Of a DNA stretch of 64,000 nucleotides, positions 27,489 to 36,293 are shown piece after piece; the first letter of the stretch is position 1, and each line of letters begins with the position of its first letter. This DNA comes from Acinetobacter colistiniresistens (GTDB taxonomy: Bacteria > Pseudomonadota > Gammaproteobacteria > Pseudomonadales > Moraxellaceae). The stretch covers positions 62,001 through 126,000 of the forward strand of contig NZ_CP102099.1 in assembly GCF_024582815.1 (NCBI RefSeq), written 5' to 3'. Position numbers and translations under genes: made by a program. Below the pieces are notes generated by a model. It had not been told where the DNA came from and searched no databases. It saw only the letters and a program-made list of their open reading frames with translations.

Positions 27489-27929
27489 TTACTTGATAAC
27501 AAACATAAATCATTAAAACCCTATCCTCTGTTTAAGCTCATCCCATTATTGAATCAGCGCAAAATATTCAAGGTCCTAAATGGGTAAGAACAGAGGAGCA
27601 TTTCTAGGAGTCAAGTATGTCTAGCACTAAACTCATGCTCCCTTTTATGTTTTCGATCAATATGCTTACTGCCTGTAGTCGCGCTGTTAGGTTGGGCGCA
27701 TCTGCGCAGTTAATATCACATTGGCTAATGATACATATGCTGATCCACTATTTGAACGTACAACTTCTTGACCTCACATAAAGCAGTGGAACTGTGATGA
27801 GCGACTTAGACACAGTTTCAATATTACGGTTGCCTTTGCGATATTGCTAATCACCAAGGCAGCCATAATCCAACTCTTTACGAAAAAACTTCACCACTCA
27901 ACCTTGTGTGACGTTCACGCTAGCCAACA
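27489..27929. other. Gene-poor stretch with a lipoprotein-like remnant
   Basis: About 440 bp between the IS-truncated gene and the DUF262 gene. It holds the small lipoprotein-like ORF at 27617-27781 and frame-shifted coding-like sequence after it. Nothing else can be supported. Confidence 0.45.
27617..27781 (+). pseudogene. Small lipoprotein-like ORF, possible decayed phage Rz1-type spanin
   Basis: ATG at 27617 lies behind AGGAG (27606-27610). The 54-residue product starts MSSTKLMLPFMFSINMLTAC, a basic start, hydrophobic stretch and lipobox LTAC. After about 30 codons another frame reads NITLANDTYADPLFERTT followed, one frame change later, by KQWNCDERLRHSFNIT. That resembles the short C-terminal part of phage outer-membrane spanins. 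A frameshifted lysis-gene relic is my inference. The alternative is a chance lipobox. Confidence 0.35.
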
Positions 27930-30434
27930 TTACTCACTATCTAGCTCTCGTAAATCTGCGCAGAGATTGGTCAAAACTTCAAAAGCTTCGATGGAGGTTT
28001 CACAGCTATTTCGATACGTCAAACCCCACTCCTCCTCATAAAGTTCAAATCGATGCTTATCTAGAATACCAATCAATTCTTCCGTACACGCCTTAAAGTT
28101 AGGAGTGTTAAAATCCAATAAATACTTATTGTCATACGCAACAGTTACCACATATTCTTTTTCCTTATAAGTCCAAGATTCAAGACATGCACATGAGTAA
28201 TGTGAAGTACTTTTAACGTCATAGTATTCAAATGATTTAAATGGTGAAAACTGTTCATCACTCTGCTTATACTTTAAATAAAAAACTCTAGAATTCAGTT
28301 CACTATGGTAGTGATTTCGATATAACTCCCCAAGTAAAAGGATAGTATTTCCATCTTCATAAATAAACCCTTGCCGACAATACTCAAATAACGCCTTATA
28401 TTTAATAAAGTGTGTTTTCCAAACAGCCAATTCAGGATTCTTCAAAGCTTCACTGCATATAGACTGTAATGAGTCAACAATATCATTAGCATCAAAATTT
28501 GGATCATCAAAAACAGCTTTTACATAACTTTGCCTTTTTTCCCACTGGTCATTAGCTGTCATTGATATTCGTAGCAACCGCTTCCAGCTATGATCACGAT
28601 CAACGTTATTTCTAGTACCTCGTGTACTCAGCAAATTTTTCCACCTAGAATCACTGCCACTGGTAAAATACACGCCTTTGCTTAAAACAGCCCTCTCCCA
28701 AAGATAGTCATAATCGGCAGAACTCACAGCAATTAAATTAAATAGTTTGCACCCTTTTTCGGTATAGTTTTGGAATTCTGAAAAATACACTGCATCTTCT
28801 GCGAATGTCCAATCACAGTTTTTATTCTTCCGATAAAAATCCAATATGCCTGAGAAGTTAAGCGCAAAACCAATTTGACCTTTAAAAAAAGAATGCTTTT
28901 CCATAGCCCAAATCAGTCTTTTCCATTCATCTGACTTCGCCATCAAGTGAGCTTTGATTCGCTCTTCAAGAACTTGTGCAGGCTGAAATCCTGCAACATC
29001 ATTATTTTTTTTAAGAATTTCTAATATAGATTCATCGTGCTGACTCAATGCATGAATTGAAATAAGTGCTCTCAGATAGATATCAGCGCTATTAATGATC
29101 GTATTTTCGGTGAGGTTGTAGATGACACGTGACCAATCCACCAACCCTGCTAAATCTTTACCACTAGCCAAATAACTGTAAAAAGCAAAAAAACGCAATT
29201 TCTCTGGATAGCTAGTATTATCAGCTATGACTTTCTTAAAAGTATCTTCTTCATCGTAATAATCAGAATCATCTAGATAAATTTTTATTCTTTCACCCGC
29301 TAGATCCTTATTGTAGAGAAGATCCATCATATTTATCAGATAATCCACTAATTCGGCACTAAAACAATTTAAATCCTCATACTTAAAAAAAGACAAAGCC
29401 TTAAGCTTACCGCCCGAACCTAACAACCCACCCAACCGTTTTGTTTGAGTCTCTGAATTTTGTTTTTCAATAAGACAATAATTTGCAATGATCAAACGTA
29501 TAAAGTTCATCAACTTATCATCAAATGAAATTTCGCTTAACGCTTCATTATGATATCCCCAAAACATATCCGCCCAATCTGTATCTATCTTGTGCACAAA
29601 ATACTGATAGGCATCTACAGGCTGATGGACTTTCCCCCCAAAACTCAATGTATAAACTGACACATCACTTTGAAATGACTTAATATATTGCTCAAATTTT
29701 GCCTTAAAATTTTCAAAATCTGTGAGAGGTTTTCCGCGTGCATTCATCTTGATATATAAATCATCAGATAAATTAAACTCTTTTAGATCCAAAAATAAAA
29801 AGGTAATGATAGGTTTTTCTTCATCAATCAATCGTTCAAATAAATCAGGACGACCAGCAAACTTGGCATGTATGGAATCCAGCATATTAAGCATCGACTG
29901 AATGGTAGGATCATTTAACCATGACAAATGAAACCATCCACGATTCTGAATCGTCTTTGACAACGATTTTTCACTTTCTATATCAAGCAAGCACTGCATA
30001 TCAAAATAATTACCAATCAGTGCATCACAGAACTCACTTGAACTAGCACGTGTTTCATATCTGAAGAGTGACTTGCCATTTTTATAAAGAGCTTTTCTCA
30101 AAAACTCAGCTTGATCAGCAATGTGTGCCAAATACCAATGCAATAAAAATAATGTTGTTAAGCGTTGCTGTCCATCTAAAGGTACAAATCGAAATGAATC
30201 ACCTACTTGAATCAGACTACCGTAGACAAAGTCCAAATCTCTATTGGGATTACCTTGAACCAAGTACTGCTTTAAAGCGTCTAAAAAGGATGCTCTAACA
30301 GCATATTTAGATGCTCTACCTTGTGCATAATCACGCTGAATAATTGGAATTTCTACAGTATATTTTTTTTCACTAAATAGTTTGAAAAAGCTTAAGCGCT
30401 CACCGGAGTTTGGCAATATATTTATATTATTCAT
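27930..30434 (-). CDS. DUF262 (GmrSD-like) protein, second gene of the pair
   Basis: An 834-residue protein with an N-terminal DUF262/ParB-like nucleotide-hydrolase domain. PIIQRDYAQGR lies near residues 33-43 and PLDGQQRLTTL near 83-93; DGQQR is the family signature. I see no DUF1524 His-Asn nuclease motif in the long C-terminal part, which is helical and aromatic-rich. Its ATG overlaps the stop of the upstream DUF262 gene by 4 bp (ATGA), so translation is coupled. DUF262 proteins act in type IV restriction (GmrSD), in SspE and in other phage defences. A two-protein defence unit is a reasonable inference; the trigger is unknown. Confidence 0.85.
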   Translation of the reverse strand: MNNINILPNSGERLSFFKLFSEKKYTVEIPIIQRDYAQGRASKYAVRASFLDALKQYLVQGNPNRDLDFVYGSLIQVGDSFRFVPLDGQQRLTTLFLLHWYLAHIADQAEFLRKALYKNGKSLFRYETRASSSEFCDALIGNYFDMQCLLDIESEKSLSKTIQNRGWFHLSWLNDPTIQSMLNMLDSIHAKFAGRPDLFERLIDEEKPIITFLFLDLKEFNLSDDLYIKMNARGKPLTDFENFKAKFEQYIKSFQSDVSVYTLSFGGKVHQPVDAYQYFVHKIDTDWADMFWGYHNEALSEISFDDKLMNFIRLIIANYCLIEKQNSETQTKRLGGLLGSGGKLKALSFFKYEDLNCFSAELVDYLINMMDLLYNKDLAGERIKIYLDDSDYYDEEDTFKKVIADNTSYPEKLRFFAFYSYLASGKDLAGLVDWSRVIYNLTENTIINSADIYLRALISIHALSQHDESILEILKKNNDVAGFQPAQVLEERIKAHLMAKSDEWKRLIWAMEKHSFFKGQIGFALNFSGILDFYRKNKNCDWTFAEDAVYFSEFQNYTEKGCKLFNLIAVSSADYDYLWERAVLSKGVYFTSGSDSRWKNLLSTRGTRNNVDRDHSWKRLLRISMTANDQWEKRQSYVKAVFDDPNFDANDIVDSLQSICSEALKNPELAVWKTHFIKYKALFEYCRQGFIYEDGNTILLLGELYRNHYHSELNSRVFYLKYKQSDEQFSPFKSFEYYDVKSTSHYSCACLESWTYKEKEYVVTVAYDNKYLLDFNTPNFKACTEELIGILDKHRFELYEEEWGLTYRNSCETSIEAFEVLTNLCADLRELDSE

Positions 30435-32338
30435 GCTTTTCTCTCCTGATCGGTATCTGACAAATATTCTTTTAATAACTGTTTGAGTGCTTCCAAATAA
30501 TCCTCTGCATCAGACTTCTGCCAATACCTGACTTCTCCTAGTTTCTTACTATAAAACTTAAGAAAAACATTTTTAGTGCAAATAGGTATAAAAATACCAT
30601 TTTTGTCATTATGGATGATTCGTTTCCGCTTAATCGGAAACATTGCATTTTTATAACTTCGGTTCGTTGTTGCATCTAACAATGCCAAGTTGCCTATTCC
30701 ATTTGTCCAATCCTCTCCTCGCTCCCCTTGAGGCTCTTTAAATTTTTCCGCTACTTTGTTATACAACTCGTCAAAAAACACACTATCTATATTTTCAGAT
30801 GCAAGGACTTGGCAGAGGTCAGCAATGATGCTGCGCTCATCTTCTGGATACTCCTCCAAGCAAACATTTTGATGATTTCTCGTATTAGTAAAATATTCCA
30901 GAATATCCTCCGACCAATCTAATCTAGACTTTCCTTCTATTTTTTTATCTGTTTGAGAGCGTATGTGTTCAATATCCCAATTTTCCGTTTTATAACGATC
31001 AAAAGGAAAACGTATATCAGTGTCTTTTGTTGAGAGTAGAGTCTCAATATTTGAAAGCAGTAATACCTTGCGTATAATCGCATCCCCATACGTAAGTTCT
31101 TCTAGGCCCTTCACGACTTTTCCTTTTGCTTCCTTTTTTTCTTCTTTGATCTCTTTTTTTATTTCTTCTTTCAAGTATTTTTTGAATTCTATTTTCGTTA
31201 GGTTGTTTTGTTCAGACTGAGTTTTAAATTTACTGACTCGCGGTTCACTTTTATTAGACTCACGTCTTGATGGTTCGCAGGCAATCAAGAAACCAATTAA
31301 GTGATATAACTCGCGATCTCGATACCACTCATCAAACGTGAGAAAATAATCCTTCACTGATTTCCATAGTCTATCAATTACCAACACGCGATCTTCGTCA
31401 TTACTGGCTTTAAATACCTCATTAAATTGATGGAATGTAAAAAAATCTTCTGCCCCTAAAGGTTTTTTTTGCATGAGGTCAAATATATATTCTATCCGTG
31501 TATCGTACTTTGCCCCAATGTCCTCGTTATAAATAAAAGACCAAAATGAAGACTCTTGCAAACATTGCTCGATCTGATCCCATTCTGTGGCAATTTGAAT
31601 TTGCTTTAAGCTGGCTTTTTCCTGCTCAAAATTACTACTTTGTAAAAACAAGGCTTTTACCAGTTCCGAATTGGTTAGTGGGATTTTTCCAATATTGATC
31701 CGAGAAAATACATCAATTGCATAATCATTGTCTTTGCATTCATCACTTAAGTCATACCAAATAACCTGTACTGAATGTTGTTCATTTGGCTTTGCCAATA
31801 ACGTGGCTAAAAATTTATTATGATCAGTATAATCTAGCTCTTTAAACCAGTGCTGCACTGCTTCATGTGCCTCTGCGATATGATGGAAGTCTTTATTTTT
31901 CCTTCCTTCGTATTCATCAATATTTTCCAGAAAATCTTTACTACTCTTCCGTGTCTCATACTCAAGTGAAAAGATCGATTTTTTATAAGCCTCTTTTAAC
32001 TCACGACGCAAATGTTTTTTTTCTAAATAGTGCAAAATAATATAGAGGGTTGTCAGGCGTTGCTGACCATCCACAACCTCCCACTGATCATCATCTTTTT
32101 TTAATACGACGATAGGCTGTAAACAGTAGAATGATGGTTTGCCACCATTTTTTTGACTAAACTCCCAAATATCATCTAAGAGTTCTTTGACTTGAAGTTT
32201 AGTCCAACGATATCCACGTTGATACGCTGGTATATAAAATTTCTCACCTAACAGCTCATGAATTGTTTTTAAGACCAATTTGTTGGTATTACTTTCCATT
32301 TTTTCAGCACCCATACATTCCCCAATTTTATATACCAT
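30431..32338 (-). CDS. DUF262 + DUF1524 (GmrSD-like) protein, first gene of the pair
   Basis: A 635-residue protein with both halves of a GmrSD-type fusion. The N-terminal DUF262 has IPAYQRGYRW at 37-46 and VDGQQRLTTL at 89-98. DRYKTENWDIEHIRSQ (near 452) holds the HNH-like histidine, NTRNHQNVCLEEYP follows, and GNLALLDATTNRSYKN is the usual DUF1524 asparagine segment. A lysine/glutamate-rich coiled-coil insert (EEIKKEIKEEKKEAKGK) lies around 385-402. The start is ATG 32338; an ATG at 32314 behind GGGGAA is an alternative. The second DUF262 gene follows with a 4-bp overlap. It is likely a nucleotide-driven, modification-sensing nuclease; specificity is not readable. Confidence 0.88.
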   Translation of the reverse strand: MVYKIGECMGAEKMESNTNKLVLKTIHELLGEKFYIPAYQRGYRWTKLQVKELLDDIWEFSQKNGGKPSFYCLQPIVVLKKDDDQWEVVDGQQRLTTLYIILHYLEKKHLRRELKEAYKKSIFSLEYETRKSSKDFLENIDEYEGRKNKDFHHIAEAHEAVQHWFKELDYTDHNKFLATLLAKPNEQHSVQVIWYDLSDECKDNDYAIDVFSRINIGKIPLTNSELVKALFLQSSNFEQEKASLKQIQIATEWDQIEQCLQESSFWSFIYNEDIGAKYDTRIEYIFDLMQKKPLGAEDFFTFHQFNEVFKASNDEDRVLVIDRLWKSVKDYFLTFDEWYRDRELYHLIGFLIACEPSRRESNKSEPRVSKFKTQSEQNNLTKIEFKKYLKEEIKKEIKEEKKEAKGKVVKGLEELTYGDAIIRKVLLLSNIETLLSTKDTDIRFPFDRYKTENWDIEHIRSQTDKKIEGKSRLDWSEDILEYFTNTRNHQNVCLEEYPEDERSIIADLCQVLASENIDSVFFDELYNKVAEKFKEPQGERGEDWTNGIGNLALLDATTNRSYKNAMFPIKRKRIIHNDKNGIFIPICTKNVFLKFYSKKLGEVRYWQKSDAEDYLEALKQLLKEYLSDTDQERKA

Positions 32339-32531
32339 GTCATCAATTACTGCATCATGCTTTATTTTATCAATGTTTTATCCTATTCACACTGCAAGAA
32401 TCATTTAAAATAATTTGAGATTATCGATTAAGAATTACCAATTTCAGATTTCATGCTGCACTACTGCAAATAGCTAAGCTAATGATTTAAGTTTAAGCTT
32501 TTTAATCATTTATTTAAAATCTCTTACCCTC

Positions 32532-32571
32532 CATAAGATGCGTAATACTGTAATACATTACACATCTTATG
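32532..32571. other. 15-bp-arm hairpin downstream of the Gp2-like gene
   Basis: CATAAGATGCGTAAT (32532-32546) pairs with ATTACACATCTTATG (32557-32571) with one G-U/mismatch position and a 10-base loop. It lies 33 bp beyond the stop of the Gp2-like gene in its transcription direction. It has no long T run, so it may be a bidirectional terminator or a replication/packaging hairpin. Confidence 0.6.
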
Positions 32572-32603
32572 TTTCCACCTAATATCTCTTTAAGCGCCAT
32601 AAC

Positions 32604-33527
32604 TTAGCTTTTAAAAGCCCTCCTACGCTTATTAATCTTATACTGCCCTCTGCCAAAGCTACGCATATCCTTAATTCTTGCGCGAAGATCTTGGTTATCT
32701 TTTTCTGGATTCACTAAATACATTGCAGCCTCAATCGCATTCTGTATTTGTTCAGGTCTACTCCTATAAATCATACCAATACCCAACTTGCCCTTCCGTA
32801 GAAGTTGCTCCTTGTACTCAGGGGAGTTAGAGATAAAGTAATAACCTTGGTTAGCCGTAATCTCACTCCAACATTGCCCAACCTGTATAGCCATACCAAA
32901 ATCTTTTTGGTGTTTATGGCCATCGTAGATAAGTAAGACATGACAGTGATAACCCTTAGTTGCTCCTTGTTCTAAAGCCCATGCATAACCTTGTAGACCT
33001 TTAAAACAAGTATCTTGGTTTTGCACTCGATTTATAAAAGTGCGTAGATAGACATTAAATTGCTCAATATCTACAGTATGCTGATGTTTTAGCTCAACAC
33101 TCAAATCTATACGAATAAATAATAGTTTGGAGTAATGTTGAGTTAGTTGTTGTAGATACTCGCGAAGACTACGCTGATTACGTTTTTCTTGAGCCTTTAA
33201 TTGGATGATCTCAAGTGCAATATTTAACTTCCCGTAATGTAGTAACTCTAATAAACGAGACATTTGCATAGGAGTAAGATGCCTTACAACAGAGATATCT
33301 TCACCATTCAACATTTCATCAATAGCTTTCGTCAAAGAATGAAAGGTTTCAACACTTTGAGCATATCGTAAGTGGGATTTATAGATTGCCTTAAATCGAG
33401 GAATAAGCTGCATTAAACCATCTTTAAAATCTTGCTCACTGTATCTCTCATATGACACAGAGATAATAAAGCTTTCTATATCAACCAATATTTTAGATTC
33501 ATTAAGAGTAGGATTAGATACATCCAT
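32604..33527 (-). CDS. YagK/YfjJ family (inovirus Gp2-like) replication protein
   Basis: A 307-residue basic protein. Around residues 180-203 it reads YAWALEQGATKGYHCHVLLI followed by YDGH. H194-C-H196 is the HUH-like metal-binding motif of this family, and GYAWALE and WSEIT follow the usual pattern. YLVNPEKDNQDLRAR and FGRGQYKINKRRR near the C-terminus are also family features. Such proteins are common in integrated Acinetobacter and enterobacterial elements and in inoviruses, where Gp2 nicks DNA for rolling-circle replication. Here it may replicate the excised island. The region upstream has a 10-copy octamer array and the region downstream a hairpin, both possible origin parts. Confidence 0.8.
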   Translation of the reverse strand: MDVSNPTLNESKILVDIESFIISVSYERYSEQDFKDGLMQLIPRFKAIYKSHLRYAQSVETFHSLTKAIDEMLNGEDISVVRHLTPMQMSRLLELLHYGKLNIALEIIQLKAQEKRNQRSLREYLQQLTQHYSKLLFIRIDLSVELKHQHTVDIEQFNVYLRTFINRVQNQDTCFKGLQGYAWALEQGATKGYHCHVLLIYDGHKHQKDFGMAIQVGQCWSEITANQGYYFISNSPEYKEQLLRKGKLGIGMIYRSRPEQIQNAIEAAMYLVNPEKDNQDLRARIKDMRSFGRGQYKINKRRRAFKS

Positions 33528-34083
33528 ATGTGTTTCCTAGTTTATATTGAAGACATATAACTAGGAAGTTATTCAAGCTTTACAGAATGTACTTATGTTA
33601 TGTAATAAGTTGAGTAGATACAAGTAATTATGAATGAATATAGATTGAGTAATACTACTTAAGATATTAAAGATATATTCATTATATTAATAACCCACTT
33701 ATCCTTATAAATACAAACACCTATTTACTAATATTTAAATTACTAAATCGCCCTTAATACCATTGAAACTTAAGATAGCTATGAAAGCTAAACTTGCGTT
33801 AGTTTTTTAATCAGTGATAACAAGTATTACCATTACCCCATGCTTCAACTCTTCAACTCTTCAACTCTTCAACTCTTCAACTCTTCAACTCTTCAACTCT
33901 TCAACTCTTCAACTCTTCAACTCTTCAAAATATCAAATAAGCCATTGATATTAATTAAATTAATAAACATATAATTACATATATTTCGCCAATTATTCTT
34001 CAATATAGAAAATATTCTGCACTAGTATTTCATATATTTATCCAATATAATTCTACCAGTCGTTCTACATGTAGATATAAATA
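33528..34083. other. Non-coding region upstream of the Gp2-like gene
   Basis: About 550 bp of very AT-rich DNA between divergent genes. It contains the octamer array at 33846-33928 and no supported gene. It is a candidate replication-control region. Confidence 0.5.
33846..33928. repeat. Ten tandem copies of the octamer CAACTCTT
   Basis: Ten perfect contiguous copies of an 8-bp unit (33846-33925) plus a partial CAA. The unit is GC-richer than its surroundings. It could be iterons for the nearby replication protein or a slippage-prone variable-number repeat. It is about 320 bp upstream of the Gp2-like gene. Confidence 0.97.
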
Positions 34084-34945
34084 ATGAGCAGATTACAAGG
34101 CAAAGATGCCCAAAACATAGTCAAAGACAAACGTGGTTTTACAGATCGTGAGATAAATTGGTTTTGGTACCATAATCAACATTTCAGACATAACCCATAT
34201 GTTCAATACAGTTCAATGCTAGAAAAAGACAAATCGTTCATGCATATTTTGATCTTGAAAAAGATGGTGAGTATTTTTAAAAAGTTCATTAATAAATAAA
34301 GATAAATTTCTAGTTAATGAAAGTTACTTTAGTTGGATCGACAAACACGATGACAGATTATTAATATTCATCATAAACACAATAATAAAAATAAATTTAA
34401 CAACACCCCTATTGTCAAAACAATAAACAACTATGAATATTTTTTAAATTTAATTGATAATTTAAATATAAATAAAGATCTAAAAATATCACAACTAATT
34501 GAAGCAAGATCAACTTGGTCAAGTCATAAAAGCAAATCAAAAGATACAGAATGGATTAAATATAACGACAGCAAACAAATTGAATGGGCCTGGGAGTATA
34601 TTAAAAAGGAGGTTATCAACCTTTCTTTCCAACACCTCCAATTAGTGAGCACCAAAAATACTTGTATACACTTTCCACCATCGATTTAATTGGACATATA
34701 AACAATACTGAAGCTAAAGAATTATTCTTAATTAAAATGAAAAAAACATGGTCACAAAAGAAATATAGAGATGAAGGAAAAATCAAAAAACCTTATCATA
34801 TTCCTTTAACCAAAGTTCGACATGAGGAGTTAAAAAAATGTCTGAATTATTTGAAAAATCTATACCTGATGTTTTAGATTTCATAATTGATAAAACATAT
34901 AATGAATGCATGAGGGATAATGAAGATAAGTTAAAAGAATATTAA
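34084..34945 (+). pseudogene. Unknown gene broken by several frameshifts
   Basis: Coding-like sequence continues through all three frames. It begins MSRLQGKDAQNIVKDKRGF and TDREINWFWYHNQHF (34084 onward), then FLVNESYFSWIDKHDDRLLI near 34308-34370. EARSTWSSHKSKSKDTEWIK and DSKQIEWAWEYIKKE follow (34500-34610), then LYTLSTIDLIGHINNTEAKE and MKKTWSQKKYRDEGKIKKPY (34660-34800). The end is MSELFEKSIPDVLDFIIDKT near 34838-34890, closing with KLKEY and a stop at 34943-34945. I do not recognise the family. The restored product would be about 285 residues. It is probably inactive, or the assembly is poor here. Confidence 0.6.
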
Positions 34946-35868
34946 TGATTCAACTTATTAATTTCTTTCATCTCGAAATTTAAAAGTATCTCAGTTAATA
35001 AGTCAGGTCTTTTTCTTAATAAATTTTTTATCACTTCAGGCTGATAGGCTGTATTAAATGGAAGTTTCTTCTTCAGCAAAATTGACGGGTCATCCATCAG
35101 CAAGGCGTTTTGAAGCTCTCGGCATGTAACTCTTAGTTGTCTAATTTTATTGATATAGGTCTGCTTTCGAGTTGCAGTTATTATTAAGCCTGAACCTAGT
35201 TTATAACTTGGTGGATTTACTTTAAATTGTTTGAACTCTTGTTGAAGCTCTTCTAGAGTTCTCATTTTTTCTTCTAATTGGGTTGTTATCCACTCCTTAT
35301 CAAATTGCTTAAGTACAGAGTCTAATTCAGGCAAGATACTCTCTACAGCAGCATTCAAATTATTCCACTTTCCTTGGGTTTGAGCTTTATTCAGCATAAA
35401 ATCAAAAATCACTTGATGCTTTTTATATAAATTCTTTTGATACCGTTTATTTGCTCCACGCGCTCCTCTTATTCGAATATTAATTTTATTACTAAAGAGA
35501 ACATCTACATCCATCTCAGCATACAGATTAATTATTTCTTTGTACGCTTTTTTTATTTCTTTATCTGAGAGCTCATCAAATTGTTCTATCAGCTCGAAGA
35601 TGAGACTTAAAACCTCTAAAAAGTCATGGCTTGAATAAGTTTTATTATATCTTTTAACAATAATAGACTGCTCCATGAGCTCAACAATTTGTTGTAACTC
35701 CTCCTCCTTAAAACTCCTCTGAATCTCTTGCAAATAAGCTAGATTTAAATCATCCCTATCGGGTGCTTCGACATCGTGCTCATATCCAGCTTTCGTACAG
35801 TAGTTAAGAAATCCTTGGCACACTTCAAACAAAAAAGTATATAACTCATCTATATCAACATAGGCCAT
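34942..35868 (-). CDS. Hypothetical protein, helical and coiled-coil rich
   Basis: Not recognised. 308 residues, mainly alpha-helical by composition. A probable coiled coil lies near residues 190-225 (LEEKMRTLEELQQEFKQFK), with a basic stretch IRIRGARGANKRYQKNLYKK near 130-150. There is no signal peptide or membrane span. The last bases overlap the end of the broken convergent gene. Upstream, a 152-bp gap separates it from the divergent PrtN-like gene, so the two may share regulation. AT content and position put it in the island core; an accessory or replication-linked role is possible but unsupported. Confidence 0.6.
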   Translation of the reverse strand: MAYVDIDELYTFLFEVCQGFLNYCTKAGYEHDVEAPDRDDLNLAYLQEIQRSFKEEELQQIVELMEQSIIVKRYNKTYSSHDFLEVLSLIFELIEQFDELSDKEIKKAYKEIINLYAEMDVDVLFSNKINIRIRGARGANKRYQKNLYKKHQVIFDFMLNKAQTQGKWNNLNAAVESILPELDSVLKQFDKEWITTQLEEKMRTLEELQQEFKQFKVNPPSYKLGSGLIITATRKQTYINKIRQLRVTCRELQNALLMDDPSILLKKKLPFNTAYQPEVIKNLLRKRPDLLTEILLNFEMKEINKLNH

Positions 35869-36020
35869 ACTACCACCAAATGTATATTTTGTTATTTATC
35901 AAAATCTAATCATATCACTATAGTTAAGTTATTAATTACTTAACTTAAATTATATAACTCTTAAATTAAAATTATTACGATAAAAATATCAATAATTAGC
36001 AAATGTAGGAAAACTTATTT

Positions 36021-36293
36021 ATGGGAGCTTTAAAGCTTAGTACATCAGATTACTTATTTATTAGATATCGATCTATGACGATTGAACTAATGACAATTGT
36101 CTCAGACTACTACCCACATCTGAGTAAGGCAGAAGCCTTGAGAAAAGCAAACAACTGTGAGTTTCCTTTCTCAGTGTTTAAAATAGATAAAAGCAAGCGT
36201 GCGCCTTTTCTGGTGCACGTCAAAGATCTTGCGGATGTTTTAGATAAACAATATTCAGACGCCTCAAAAGACTTTGCTACGTTTCATCAATGA
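36021..36293 (+). CDS. PrtN/AlpA-like pyocin-activator family protein
   Basis: A 90-residue protein resembling the pyocin activator PrtN family: a helical N-terminus (DYLFIRYRSMTIELMTIVSD), LSKAEALRKANNCEFPFSVF as the helix-turn-helix and wing region, and the C-terminal strand APFLVHVKDLADVLDKQY typical of the family. In phage-like elements such proteins switch on element genes or act with the integrase in excision. Its 3' end overlaps the convergent integrase gene by 17 bp. That tail-to-tail pairing supports a role in controlling or directing integrase action. The family call rests on pattern resemblance, not on a search. Confidence 0.75.
   Translation: MGALKLSTSDYLFIRYRSMTIELMTIVSDYYPHLSKAEALRKANNCEFPFSVFKIDKSKRAPFLVHVKDLADVLDKQYSDASKDFATFHQ

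Noticed and set aside
33846..33928. CRISPR array
   Set aside because: The units are contiguous 8-bp repeats with no spacers and no cas genes are nearby.
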